From contig WPIO01000007.1 in NCBI GenBank assembly GCA_009760855.2, positions 12,616,501-12,680,500 of the forward strand: 64,000 bases of DNA, read 5' to 3'. Source of the stretch: Cristatella mucedo. Its lineage: Eukaryota > Bryozoa > Phylactolaemata > Cristatellidae. Below the pieces are notes generated by a model that did no database searches, was not told where the DNA came from, and saw only the letters and a program-made list of their open reading frames with translations. Positions 11,697-22,592 of the stretch are shown here, piece after piece (positions within the stretch are counted from its first letter, which is position 1; every line of letters starts with the position of its first letter). The translations under genes were made by a program, and so were the position numbers.

Positions 11697-12004
11697 CACG
11701 GTAATAATTCTGTTGCCACGCGATCAACTTGGTAAGGGAAATTCTGTCATGCTAGCACATCTCACCTAGAAGAAAGGCAATTACGATTTATACAGGGTGA
11801 AGAATGACGAGCCGTTCCTTTTGAATGCTAATTTATTTCTTTCGAAGGCTGCAGCCACAGCAGGAATTAAAATCACTGTCGTCTACAGCAAGCAGCAAAT
11901 CCGGTGGAGCTGGTCGTACTGCTGGCTCCTCATGAGTTGCGACCAGTGAATAGGAAGATGAGGCGAAGGCAAGTTACGTGACGAATGTCCTAGGTATGTG
12001 CAAA

Positions 12005-12130
12005 ATTTATTTATAAATGAGGGTTAGCTGACCAGACAGTCTCATTTATATAGCGGCAGAAGAGCCGTGGCAGTGCTATCATCATCACTTGCATTGAGCG
12101 AAGCAGAATACCTGCTGCAGGATAAAGAAC
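12005..12130. mobile_element. Two SINE-2 3' fragments meeting tail to tail
   Basis: A plus-strand tail (ATAAATGAGGGTTAGCTGA) is followed within a few bases by a minus-strand tail (CTCATTTATATAGCGGCAGA). Both match the ends of other SINE-2 copies. Confidence 0.5.
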
Positions 12131-12610
12131 TTTCAGCGGCTTGGGAGAGCTGCTTGATGAGGAAAATATGGACGTAGAAATCCTGTCGGCATAGACTACT
12201 CATCAGGTAATCCTAGGCGACTCGCCAGGTAATCCCAGGTGACGCGAAGTGTAGTACCAGGGTCTTAGCCTAGTAGTTAGGAATGCATTCGTTGTTCATG
12301 ACCAGGTTGTTAGTTCAAAAGGTCTTGAAAAAATAGTAGCTTCGCTGTAAGCAGCTGTCAGAAGGTCGCTTTAAACAGCTTGTCAAAAATAGGTATACTC
12401 AACATTTGGACATTTGGAAAGGTTTGAGCTATCCTAAAAGATCTCTTCAGCGAGCCTAAAACAACGAAATCTTTGGCTACTCTAACAAGATCATTCGAAC
12501 CATTTAGCTAAACTACATCTGCATCTACTACCCTCGATACACTTTACAAATTGCCTCTCCTTAGCAGCCTCTCAAAGTCTTTATGCAAGATGTTCGAGCA
12601 TGAGAGTTTA
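12131..12610. other. Mostly unassigned; weak tRNA-like stretch at 12260-12330
   Basis: A plus-strand TAGCCTAGTAGTTAGGAATGC and GTTAGTTCAAAAGG could be a decayed SINE head. A short imperfect duplication of CAGGTAATCC lies at about 12204-12244. Confidence 0.3.
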
Positions 12611-12745
12611 ACTTAACCGCTTTATTTCTATAGCAACACAAGAGCACCGAAATATTTTACCCGGAAATAAGGAACCGCATTTTGTAGCAGTCAAACCCAT
12701 GCCCTAGGTCATGATTTGCGATCACTCGGCCACTAGGCTGTGTAT
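12611..12745 (-). mobile_element. SINE-2 copy, degenerate
   Basis: Minus strand shows a decayed A-box region, GGGTTTGACTGC in place of the B-box, and the TTGTGTTGCTATAGAAATAA body end seen in other copies. Confidence 0.5.
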
Positions 12746-14022
12746 GCCGTGGCAGTGATAACGGTGGCCGCTCGGTTGAACACAAATCAAGATTTCCCAT
12801 GCAATTTAGAAAAAATGGTAACCCCATGCAGGAAAACCTGGGAATTCCTGCAGACTACTTCAGAACAGTCGATAAGAACTGTACTGCTATTTGCAAGGCC
12901 TAAGGCTCGGCGCTGAAGGGTGTCTCCGCAGCAGCTTTCTAAGCCTGGCAGCCTATATTGGATGCCCGGCCTGCAGCAGTTAGTGGGGTTAGTTACTTGA
13001 GTGCCAGTGATTTGAAGAGGCGGTTCCGGCTTGCTTTCGAGTCGCCTTCTTGGGGTAAAGCGAAAGCTCCCTGGCCCCACTGCCCACGGATCACCTCTCG
13101 CCGACTAGGATTCAGATCAGCCCACTATTGAGTAAACAGTAAGAATGGCTCTTCAGTTGCTTGTTCTCACCTTGCGACTAGGAAATCTCTACGATATCGA
13201 TATGGGGAGAAAACAATTTAGATCAGTCGCGAGAGCAAAATCTTTAATCCAATCTACAAGCATGTGATCAATCATCTTCTGTCTGCTTGTGGACATTCTG
13301 GATGGCACTGCTTGCTTACGTTGGGCGCAGTAATTACCTACTTGTTAACGCTGTAGGACGGAATTGACAGCTCGCTGTATCTAAGCGCATCTTATCGACA
13401 GCAAGAGTCTGCGGCTACGACATTCTAGGCTTGCAGCTTGAATTAGTGGGTGTAAATTCCTGACCGCTGTGTATAACCGTCTTTAGCGTGAATCGCTGAA
13501 CGACGATGACCACTCCATAACTTCAGCTTTCTCTAAACGTATATGCAAAGTTACCACCTTGCTTTACCAGGGAAACAATTGACTTGACTCGGTCTCTCGG
13601 TCTCGGCTAACGTCACTCACTTGGCTGGCTTTTATTGTCAAGGCTTCTGAAAGCTTTGAGCTTAAGTCGCACCAATTTAATACTTAGCCAAACGACATCT
13701 GATAGCAAATACGATTTTCCGATTTTCCAGATCTATTACCACTTGACGCAAGACTTACATGTCAAAGGTGCGCGGAAAATGAAGTTGCATGGCCACAGCT
13801 TCAGTGAAATGCGTATTAAAGTGAGATTAAGCAGCACAGATTAACGAAACCTTCTTAAAGTTTACCTGCTTTGATGAGCTTTCTGTACATAAAGCAGCTC
13901 GGTGGTTTGAATTGAGTTGGCTTATTGACACTTCTATACACTGTGTATGACAGATAAGGCCATGCTCAGTAACTTGCTGCCAAACGCTGGTACTTGCAGT
14001 AAGCGAGCATGTACCGGCTTCC
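12746..14022. other. No recognisable feature
   Basis: No family match or domain-bearing frame. The minus-strand frame at 12787-13080 (97 codons) is not recognised. Confidence 0.5.
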
Positions 14023-14072
14023 ACGACGACGACGATGATGATAATGAGGATGATAATGATGAGGATGATAGC
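14023..14072. repeat. (GAC)n/(GAT)n microsatellite
   Basis: Interrupted trinucleotide run GACGACGACGATGATGAT with AAT interruptions. Confidence 0.85.
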
Positions 14073-14077
14073 ATATT

Positions 14078-14503
14078 AAGATCGCTTTTCGGAATCTAAC
14101 TGTTTACTTATACCTCGTAAAAACATCGAATTCTTTCGAGACCGTGCCTTTAGTTTGTATGCTCCCCAAGCCTGGAACTCACTCCCGACTTGCGTCACAA
14201 CATATCCTGACTAGACCACATTTCAAGATAAACGAAAAACGCATTTATTAAGCTCAGAATTTGGTGAGTCCCGGTGATTCGTTCTTTGTGTGCTTATGCG
14301 TGCTGAAACTGCGCATGCTGCTACTAACCATACGTGCACGATGACAGTGTGCATGTCACCTCTAACCATGTTTTTCTTATTTATTGAGCATGCTATCAAT
14401 GACCATTCGATGGTGCTTCCTTTGCAGCAAATGCAAAGTGCCTATAAAGAGATTGAGTTCTCTGGGGCGCCTTATCGAATGTATTATTATTGTTATTGTT
14501 ATT
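14078..14503 (+). mobile_element. LINE-A 3' end
   Basis: It begins at the 'TRFSESN' region and continues through 'RAFSLYAPQAWNSLPTCV', the 3' UTR, the terminal hairpin (AAAGTGCC...) and a mixed ATT/GTT tail. It is 5'-truncated and contains stops. Confidence 0.8.
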
Positions 14504-15514
14504 CAGTCTGTTGAAACCCAATTAATAAGTCTGGGTCTCGGTAAATGGGCGCCACGACAATAGGACGAATAGTTCTCAGTAGAATCAGCTTAAAAGCGCG
14601 TGAGTGGTCGTAGGGCAAGAACATTAGGAAAGCACTGGAGTATCGTTTGCAAGACATACAATAAAGAGTCGCACTTGCGAAAGCTTTCGCGCCGATTCAC
14701 TGGCTGCATGACAGCGAGGCGCACGGTCTTCCGAAATCAATTGATGCCTGCTAGCCCCCAGGACTACAGATGTGGCAAAGCAATTTATTGGAAAGAACGA
14801 ACGACAATCACTAATTTAACTTGGGCATCTGTAATTATCGTCTAATTAGACCGTAATGCAAAGACACTTTATACATGCAGGCCTCGGGCTGTCACCTTAG
14901 TAAATACTTTGCCAGCTTTATGAGCCGCCGGAGCAAACATTTTCCCTACTTGCAATAGATTTTCTTCACACTTATTACTGTCATGTCCCTAGGTTATTGC
15001 CCGTTCCTGGCGTTGATAGGAGTTGATAGAACGCAAAATAGCTTACGGTTACATTTTGGATCACGACCTAAGCCCACAGGCAATGACCAAGTCTACTTTG
15101 CTCTTTTAATTAGTTTTTGTACAGAGCATGATCTGCCTCCTGAAATTGCTCATTTACTCTCTCTGGCTTTTCGTAATTAGTTCGCGTGTTTGTTCACCCT
15201 GCTTATTTCCATACACTCACGTCTACTTAGTAGAACTTGAACACTCAAGAAAAAACTGCCGCACCATGCCACTGCCTTCCCTATGTCAAATAAACAAGAT
15301 TTAAAAGTGAATAAAATACTGAATTTGTGCCTGAACTTGTATAAGAAACCTTGGCCTAATGTAGCGAGGCAATCGTTATGGCACGCTTTCTTTTGCCAAC
15401 GGAAGCCCTGCTCAACAAACAGAACAAGCCTGAAAGATCTGCAATGTAATCCCGTTAGAAAACAGTATTAATATTTAATGAAGAGCTACAGAGTTAGTAG
15501 TTGAAGTCAGATGA
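14504..15514. other. No recognisable feature
   Basis: No family match. Frames at 14600-14845 and 14983-15180 have no recognisable domain. Confidence 0.5.
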
Positions 15515-15650
15515 TTTACCGCCGCATTCATAGCATTTGAAGAGCCTTCGCTGGTAGCATGCCGATTGCAGCGGGCAATAAAGAATCATCTGCTGCAGGA
15601 GGACTCGAACCCAAGACCTTGGTCTTGAAGTGCCACAACCTTACGCAGAT
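15515..15650 (-). mobile_element. SINE-2 copy
   Basis: Minus strand: A-box-like GTAAGGTTGTGGCAC segment, B-box GGGTTCGAGTCC (perfect GTTCRANNC pattern), and a body ending near GGCTCTTCAAATGC. It ends about 290 bp before the Tigger-like element. Confidence 0.6.
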
Positions 15651-16099
15651 ATTAAGATAAATGCTGCACCAAACTATGCAAACACTACTAATGGCCCTGC
15701 CGTATAATTTTTTTGGTCAATACTGCTTGCATGATAATACGTTGCATATGTATACTGCCAAAAAATGCGTTCAGGCTTCATAAAATCAAAAACCGTGAAT
15801 AGTATTAGGTCTAAAGTAGACGAATAGGTTCTAATATTGGGAAGATAATATCTACTAAGAAGTTTCTAAGAGTGATCGTGATGAGTGTGCGATCGCTGTC
15901 GGACTCAAAAAATAACATGAAAAGAACTATCAAAAACTAAGTACAGTCAGCCCCTCCCCCCGACTTTTGACGGTTCGATTCATGCAAATTCCGAGCTACA
16001 AAGTCAACTACGGTCACGCTAAAAAAAATTGAAACATATCCAAGAAAAATGTCAAAATCTGCATGCATTCAGTAGATTTTAAAACTCCGCAAACATTTG

Positions 16100-16755
16100 G
16101 GTGGAAAACTTTGCAGCTAGGCTTGATATCAAGTGCAATATATTATTATTATTATTGATTGTCGTGAATGTCGCAGTTGCCGCATCGCCCAACTTCTCGC
16201 CGACCTGCACTGGCTGCTACCAGTCAAGCAACGCATCGACGTGAAGGTTTTGTCACTCACTTTTAGGTCCTTTCATTCATTAACTCCAGCTTACGTATCA
16301 GATATACTCACCCACTAGGCTAGCATCGTACCACCCGCTTATCGGAATCTACCTGTTTACCTATACCTCTTACAAATCTCAAATTCTTTGGAGACCGTGC
16401 CTTTAGTTCGTATGCTCCCTAAGCTTTTAAATCACCCACGACTTGCGTCACGTCCTTACTTGTCCACAGTTAAAAAAAAATTAAAACGCATCTATTTATC
16501 ACGGCATTTAGTGTGTCCCGGCGATTTTTCTTTTATGTGCTTATGCTTTCTTACACTGTTGCATGCTGACACTAACCACAATTGCATGCCGACCCTTTAC
16601 ATGTCATCCGTAACCATGCTGTTCTTGTTATTTATGGGGCATGCTTACACTAACCATTAGATCGTGCTTCTTAGGCAGCCCGTATAAAGTGCCTAGAAAG
16701 AGATTGAGTTCTCTTCGGGCGCTATATCAAATGCATTATTATTATCATTATTAGG
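16100..16755 (+). mobile_element. LINE-A 3' end nested in Tigger-like element
   Basis: It starts at 'NSAARL', continues through 'CRIAQLLADLHWLLPVKQRIDVKVLSL', the C-terminus, the 3' UTR and the terminal hairpin, and ends in ATTATTATCATTATTA. A piece of about 30 bp (16127-16157) interrupts it and is itself a LINE-A tail. Confidence 0.8.
16127..16157 (+). mobile_element. Minimal LINE-A tail insertion inside LINE-A
   Basis: ATCAAGTGCAATATATTATT plus ATT repeats sits between 'GCAGCTAGGCTTG' and 'TGTCGTGAATGTCGCAG', which are contiguous in other copies. It matches only the extreme 3' end of LINE-A. Confidence 0.6.
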
Positions 16756-17029
16756 GAGGAAACGATGTCTGTCAGCTATGCTTTGTAAGTACTGGGGGCT
16801 CTATCTCGCTTGCGTGACTTGCTAGAGGTGAGACTTTTCAGAGCGATCTTACGCGTGCTCGTGTTTTGTGTTGTGATTTTATTGTTCATCACTTTAATAA
16901 TCTTAATACCACTATTTACTTCTCTATTTGATATTGTGATTATTTTTAGAAGGTTGAAAACGCCAAAGTAGTACTCCTCCTTCTGGTGGTGAACAGAGGC
17001 AGAGAGCATTTTAAATAAGGAGAGAGATT

Positions 17030-18527
17030 GAAACGTAAAAGAGAATCCAGCATTTCGCTGACCATGGTAGCGTGTGAAACTTGCTTATCCGCGTATGAAA
17101 CTGGCTTCTACTATATTCTACTATCTTCACATTCCGACGGATAAAACAATGGCTAACAACTTGTGCTATGAAGTTTGCTGCTTCCGCCAAATCCTCAATC
17201 ACTACAGCAAAGAAAAGTGAGATTATCGAAGAGATGGAGAAATTGCCGATCGTGTGGACGGAAGACCCGAATGAATGAACGCGTGCCTCTAACAATTCTG
17301 ACCTTCCAAGCTAAAGCTAGGAGCATCTTCAATGACCTTTAGAGGCAGTATAATAGTGCAACCTCCGATAAACCAAATGTATCAAGCTTTGGCTGCTTTG
17401 ATAGCTTCAGGAAACGCCATTTATTCTACAGCACTAAAATAACTATCGATGCTTAAAGTGACTATACTAAAACTGAAAAATATTATAAGGCGGAGCTGGA
17501 TTGATTGACTGGGGAAGGAAGTTATTCGCCGTAACAGATCACCAGAGCGTACGTACGTACACTAAGAAGCAAAGTCAATGCCTGGCTTGAACGCTTTCAA
17601 GGACAGACTTACGTTTTAACTCAGAGGAAACGTGGCAGGCTTCAAGCTGAAACCTTTCCTGATTTTATCATTCTGAAAACTACCGTGCCTTCACGAACAT
17701 TAGCGAGAACACTCTGCCTATGAATTACCTCCGTAAATAAAAAAGCCTGGATGACAGCGATGCTTTTTACAGGTGGTTTCAAAATGTTGGATTTCAAGTA
17801 CGAAATTCTACTGCTGTAACAAGAACATTCTCTTTAAAATACTGCTGATTTTGGATATCCAAATCATCTTGTGGACATCCAATTATTCATCTAATGAAAT
17901 TTTCCTGGAAACCCAAATCATCTTTCGGAGCTAGATACAAACGTGTGAGTGATTATCATGCCACCCAATACCACTTCTCTTATTCAGCCTAGGGATCAAG
18001 GTGTCATTCCTGCGTTTTAGGCCAACTCTGTGCGACATACTTTCGCAATTCTTTTGCTGAAAAAATGATGGGGAAATTAGAATAAATGAATCCGAGCGCG
18101 GCTAAAAAATTATTTATGCTATCAATAACATTTAAATATTTAAATGAACGTGGGATGACTAAAAAAAGGTGTGTAAGAACGGCGTGAGAAAAAAAATGTT
18201 GTGTGGATATGTGAATGATTTAAGGGTTTTGACAAAGACTGCGAATTGAAAGAATCTGGACAAACAACTTCGATACTGAATAAGAAGCTCGAGATTAATG
18301 TTGACACATACGACATTATTGAGTTCGCTGATGAGGAAGGCGGTGATCTAACTAATAAAAAATTGATAGAATTAGAAACTGAAAATAGTAAAGATGAAAT
18401 AACTGATGACGAACCTGAGGTAGTGACAAGATATTTTAACATTAAGAGATTGATGTGGCATTCTTCTCTATTGCTCATAGAATGCTGTTGCAGAGAAACA
18501 TTAGCACAACTTCGAACTACACGTTGA
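17030..18527 (+). pseudogene. Degenerate Tigger/pogo-type DDE transposase
   Basis: Recognisable pieces in order: a lysine/arginine-rich start (LKRKRESSISLTMV) near 17.03 kb; IIEEMEKLPIVWTEDPNE at about 17.22 kb, resembling the CENP-B-type DNA-binding region; NKKAWMT at 17736-17756; MPPNTTSLIQPRDQGVI from 17958, the conserved motif of the DDE_1 catalytic domain; and an acidic C-terminus with FADEEGGDLTNKKLIELE at about 18.32 kb, typical of Tigger/Jerky-family ends. The last three lie in the same frame, broken by several stops; the N-terminal part is in another frame. The catalytic aspartate region before NTTSL is too decayed to place. Not functional. Confidence 0.85.
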
Positions 18528-18796
18528 ATTCGAAGTGCAAGTTAACGATTCTCTTGCCCATTATCGTGAAATCTTCCAAGAACGTAAAAAGCCAAAAAAC
18601 AGTCACAGTCCGACTTTTATTTTATCAAAACAGAAGCGAGTAAACCCCAGACATCCACTGGCAAAGCAGCCAATTCACAATAGCCAACTGCACGTGCCAC
18701 GATAGTTTAGAGGAAGAGGAAGTTAATGAGCTTTCCGACAAGATCAGCCAACTCCTCCTCCAATACTCCCAATTATTCTCAATGCAAATAAATCCT

Positions 18797-18956
18797 AGCT
18801 GATTAAACAGCCTCTTTTGTATAGCGACAGGAGAGCCTTTACGGCTATCACCACCGCTTGCAGTGGCGATAAAGGCCCACCGCAGGAATCGAACCCACGA
18901 CCTCGGGACCGACGTCGTGAAAGCAACCGCCTTACCTAGTGTGCCATCACGGCTCT
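18797..18956 (-). mobile_element. SINE-2 copy nested in Tigger-like element
   Basis: Among the cleanest SINE-2 copies. Minus strand: GAGCCGTGATGGCACACTAG head with A-box, GGTCGTGGGTTCGATTCC with a perfect B-box, the body GGTGATAGCCGTAAAGGCTC, and the 3' end GAGGCTGTTTAATCAGCT. Length is about 160 bp. Confidence 0.88.
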
Positions 18957-19404
18957 GTTCAGTACTAAAACTACCAGCGTCTGTGGGCTCACAGATGATC
19001 GTTATTGTGGTATAAAATATTAACTTGTTCACTCGTTCTTTTATTTCTTAATTTTAATGTATTTTTACAGAAATTAAATTAATTTAACTCTCTATATCTT
19101 TGCCTGAACATTCTACAGTAGAACGTATCATATACTATTCTCTACCCAAGAAAATTTGACCTACGACAGGCTTTCCGGTCTCTCTCCATTTCGTAAGTCG
19201 GGGGGGGGGGCTGACTGTCATTACATATCGAGCAGGATTTTGGAATCTACTGCTATGGGTTTGGTGGTGCACACAAACAAATTAGGGATGCGTAGACTAT
19301 TTGTTAAATGCAGGATTTGGTTAAAGGCACCTGAAGAGGGATTAAGCTTACTGTCAGTTGAGGAGAGCATTGGTATTTTGGATTTCACTAGCGTAACGTA
19401 ATCG

Positions 19405-19492
19405 ATGAGTTCAACATAAATGGAAAGCGCCTAAAAAGAGATTGAGTTCTCGGAGGGAGCTTTATCAAATGTATTATTATTATTATTATTAC
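19405..19492 (+). mobile_element. LINE-A tail-only insertion
   Basis: Only the last ~55 bp of LINE-A plus (ATT)n is present: GAAAGCGCCTAAAAAGAGAT, the inner TTCTC and GGGAGCTTTATCAAATG. Confidence 0.8.
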
Positions 19493-21455
19493 TCAAAACA
19501 TATGAGAATCAGGAGTCAGGAATAAAGCAGGACTACTAGAATTGCGGCCCCCAAATGAGCGTCTAGAACTTCACAGCTACATTGCCTTTGTACAATTCCT
19601 AGATATGTATAGAGGCAATATATGAAAAGCTTTCATCTGCTGCCGTACAGCAAGCTAGTTGGCATTCATTGGCGCTGTATAAGCAGACGTTTACACTTAG
19701 GTAAGCTAAACAGTGAAATCCGGCAATCTAAATAACTAGTAACAAAGCTGAAAGTGATCGCGATACAGTTCTGCAGACACGGGCAGCTACGGTTGGGGAC
19801 GTTCAATGTACTGCCATGCGCTGCTGAGAAAATGCTGAATGCCGGAACATTCTGAACGATAACTCTTATTGCACCAATGACTGACTGATTCGCTATTCAT
19901 CAGAGGCCTTCGGCGGTATTAGAGTGGTTGCATGACACTTGATAGCTTTTCGTATCTTTACCTTAAATGACCTCAAAAGGCTCTTTATGTAGTATTACAT
20001 ACATCTCTTCATTGAATGATGCCAATGTTGTTGTCTAACTTTTTAGAAAGTTATATTTACAATTCTTTTTACCGCGACTTTGAAAGTGGTGCGAACGCTG
20101 AAGGTCGCTTCGAGTGAATTCAATTAGTTCCAGTAGTGCCTCTGCTCGGCATAGCTCAGCCAGCAGCATATTTGAAAATTTTCTAAAACGGATGTGCTTG
20201 TTCATCCAATAATTATCGAATGTATAATTTGCCTGAGATAGTGCGAGCTATTGTAGAGTTAACATTATAATAAGCATTATCTTTATCACGCAGTTCGTTT
20301 ACAGATGCTGCATGCCTTGCGGGAGGGCCATCGTACCGGACGCTTCGGTACCAGGCAGACCTAAGTAAATGTATTCTCAGCTACTATCTGTATTCTGAAT
20401 TGTACGGCACTGTCAACTCAGTTAAAGCAGTCTTAAAAAAAGAGGCAACAGCAATAGAGGCAATAGAATTTTGCAATTGCAGCCTAAAAACAATGTCTTG
20501 AAAACACGAGTATGAATGAAGATATGACTTGCGGTATATCTTGGGTAATTCGGGAGCTCGCGCTAAATCGAAAGTGAAGAAATTCCGCCGAAGCGTAACC
20601 TAGAGAGAGATTCTGCGATGGCGAAAGCTTGAAAGCAGCACTGAGAACAATTGACAAGCGCTAGTAGAGACGAAGGCGAAGGCGTGGTGTTTCGAGCACA
20701 GACGCATGTGAGGGATCGATCCGTCGCAATTATGAAAGCTTGACGACTGAAGCTTTGCTGAGCTCATTATTTCTCGACCAGTTTTCGAGTGTGCAAAGTG
20801 AACGCTCGGACTAATAGAGCGAGATTAGAGCTTCAAAATTTCTTTTCATACGAGCAGCTCACTGGGCAGCCTACGGACTACTCGCTTCGCTGAGTCATAG
20901 TTTCACAGGTTCATCACGGAAGACAACGCTACGCGCCATCTTGCTGCTTGACGAAAGTGCTTCATCTTTCCGCGAAACGGAGGGAACAGACTTTACCCTA
21001 GTTGGTCTTAGAGCGTCATTGCTGCGATAAGATCAGATCACTCTGCTTTTAAAGTATATCTTTCTCGTAAAGATTATACCTGCTTGACGAAGCAGTGAAT
21101 TTCTACCCGTCTCCTCACTTACTTTCTTCTTAGTAGTTCTAAGGCTTTAATATACACCGATATACAATCTAGATTTGGCCAGTCAATATAAGTTGGCAAT
21201 TCTATTGAGAGCTTGGACAATTACTTAAAATTTTTTCTCTAGCTACGACTCATTTGCTAAGAAAATAGCCATTGCTGAGACCGACGAAAAAAGCTTAGCA
21301 ACCACTATCTTGGAATGCAATGGCACTCAAAAGAGCACAGTTCACAAGGGAAAAAGGCAAACTCTGTGATACCATAGAAGAGTTTTAGCTTACTTTAAAA
21401 TTTAATCAAGTCAGGAGACGCCGCGACCTCATTCAGCAGTGAGTTCCCGGGTTTG
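19493..21455. other. No recognisable feature over about 2 kb
   Basis: No family match, RNA gene or convincing frame. The longest LINE/SINE-free stretch in the AT-rich half of the window. Confidence 0.5.
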
Positions 21456-22110
21456 GGAATATAAATTGGCAAACGCTCTTGTTACAAAGCTGGTGTGCGG
21501 CTTCCATGTGCTAACAGAACTAGGCCGCCAACAAAGCGCTAGCACCGTTGCTAGTCTCTCAGCTGACGCACGACGACTACTGATGATGCCAGAACCTTGT
21601 AGTGCGGCTAGCTACTCGTGTGTGTAGACTGCATTGATTCACGCGGGCACGCCGAAAGTAGCAGGAAGCACGGCTGCGACGACGAGCACTCATGCCTCAA
21701 CGTCTTAATTCTCTAGCTATAATGCAGACGAGTCTATTCGGCAGCAGCCGATGGTTACAGGCTATCAACAGCGGCCATGATGTACGCCAGCGGCTCCGCG
21801 GCCTAAAATAAACTAAACAAATAAACTAAATAAATAAACAAAATAAACCTAAATACCTAAATAAAAATAAATACCTGAATACCTAAAATACCTAAAATAC
21901 CTAAACCTAGAGCTCAAATAAACTCCATTGCCAATGCTCCCAGTCAGGAATCAGAACTTGTGCTTCTCTTATGGCTCTCTGGCTTTATGCGGCCTCGGCC
22001 TTAGATTATCGCATAATTGCTTCGTCGCCAGTAGGAATTATCAGCCATAATCTGACTCGTCCGTCTGGCGCCGCTGTTTTGCGGTCTTCCAGAGATCAGG
22101 CACAGCTGAA
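21456..22110. repeat. Repeat R copy 1 with (ATAAACTAA/ATACCTAA)-type tandem core
   Basis: It aligns with 48160-48290 and 49001-49700. Shared landmarks: CGGCTTCCA...CAGAAC.AGGCCGC, GCGACGACGA.C.CTCAT, GCAGCAGCCGA.GGTTACAGG, GCCTAGAGCTCAAAT and CTCCA.TGCCAATGC. Between the last two landmarks this copy holds about 110 bp of degenerate AT-rich tandem units (21808-21905). No intact coding sequence; the family is not recognised. Confidence 0.7.
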
Positions 22111-22229
22111 TGCCTACCACGCGGCTTTGGCCGCGACGCTGCTTTCCCCCACGGATTATCGCGTAGTCGTTTCCTAGTCTCTATAATTCAGGAACCGTGA
22201 ATCAAGGATACCGGTCGCAATGCGGCTGA

Positions 22230-22420
22230 TGCTGCTATTTCCATGGCCGTTCGAGATGTCGAGCATTTCTAGGGTGAGCTATCGAATCTGATCGAGAGGC
22301 TCCTCGCCGCCACGTGGCGGGCACGCGGCGCCACCACGCGGTGCGGCGCCAGAGCGGCGGCGGAAATGAACGTCGAGCGCTAAGCTCGGACAGACTGGCA
22401 CTCCGCACTTTCCATCTTAA
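22230..22420. other. CpG-rich segment with short palindromes
   Basis: High CpG density; contains CCGCCACGTGGCGG (about 22309) and GGCGCCACC...GGTGCGGCGCC. No gene recognised. Confidence 0.5.
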
Positions 22421-22486
22421 TCCTCCACGGCGAAACTCTAACCGAGAGCAACTTTTGTGCACCAGATTGTCACACTCGCCCTCGGC

Positions 22487-22592
22487 AGAGAGAGAGAGAG
22501 AGAGAGAGAGAGTTCAGAGAAAAAGAGAGAGAGCAAAGGGAGAGAGAGAGTGCAGAAACAGAAATAAAGCAGAGAGGGAGAGAGAGTGAGAG
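22487..22592. repeat. (GA)n purine-rich microsatellite
   Basis: Imperfect GA repeat with AAA and CAG interruptions. It creates Arg/Glu-rich frames on the plus strand and Leu/Ser-rich ones on the minus strand. Confidence 0.9.

Larger units (their letters stand above)
15944..19217 (+). mobile_element. Tigger-like (pogo superfamily) DNA transposon, inactive, with both TIRs
   Basis: The left end is TA followed by CAGTCAGCCCCTCCCCCCGA (15944 onward). The right end, read in reverse, is CAGTCAGCCCCCCCCCCCGA, ending at 19217. Insertion at TA is visible on the left; the right flank reads TC, one substitution away from TA. The element is about 3.3 kb, of which roughly 650 bp is nested LINE-A and 160 bp nested SINE-2. 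The transposase remnant at 17.0-18.5 kb supports the assignment. Tigger/pogo elements move by cut-and-paste with a DDE transposase. Confidence 0.85.

Noticed and set aside
18797-18956. Possible functional tRNA gene in the SINE-2 head
   Set aside because: A- and B-boxes are good, but the acceptor stem and anticodon arm do not fold, and the same sequence recurs as a dispersed SINE.
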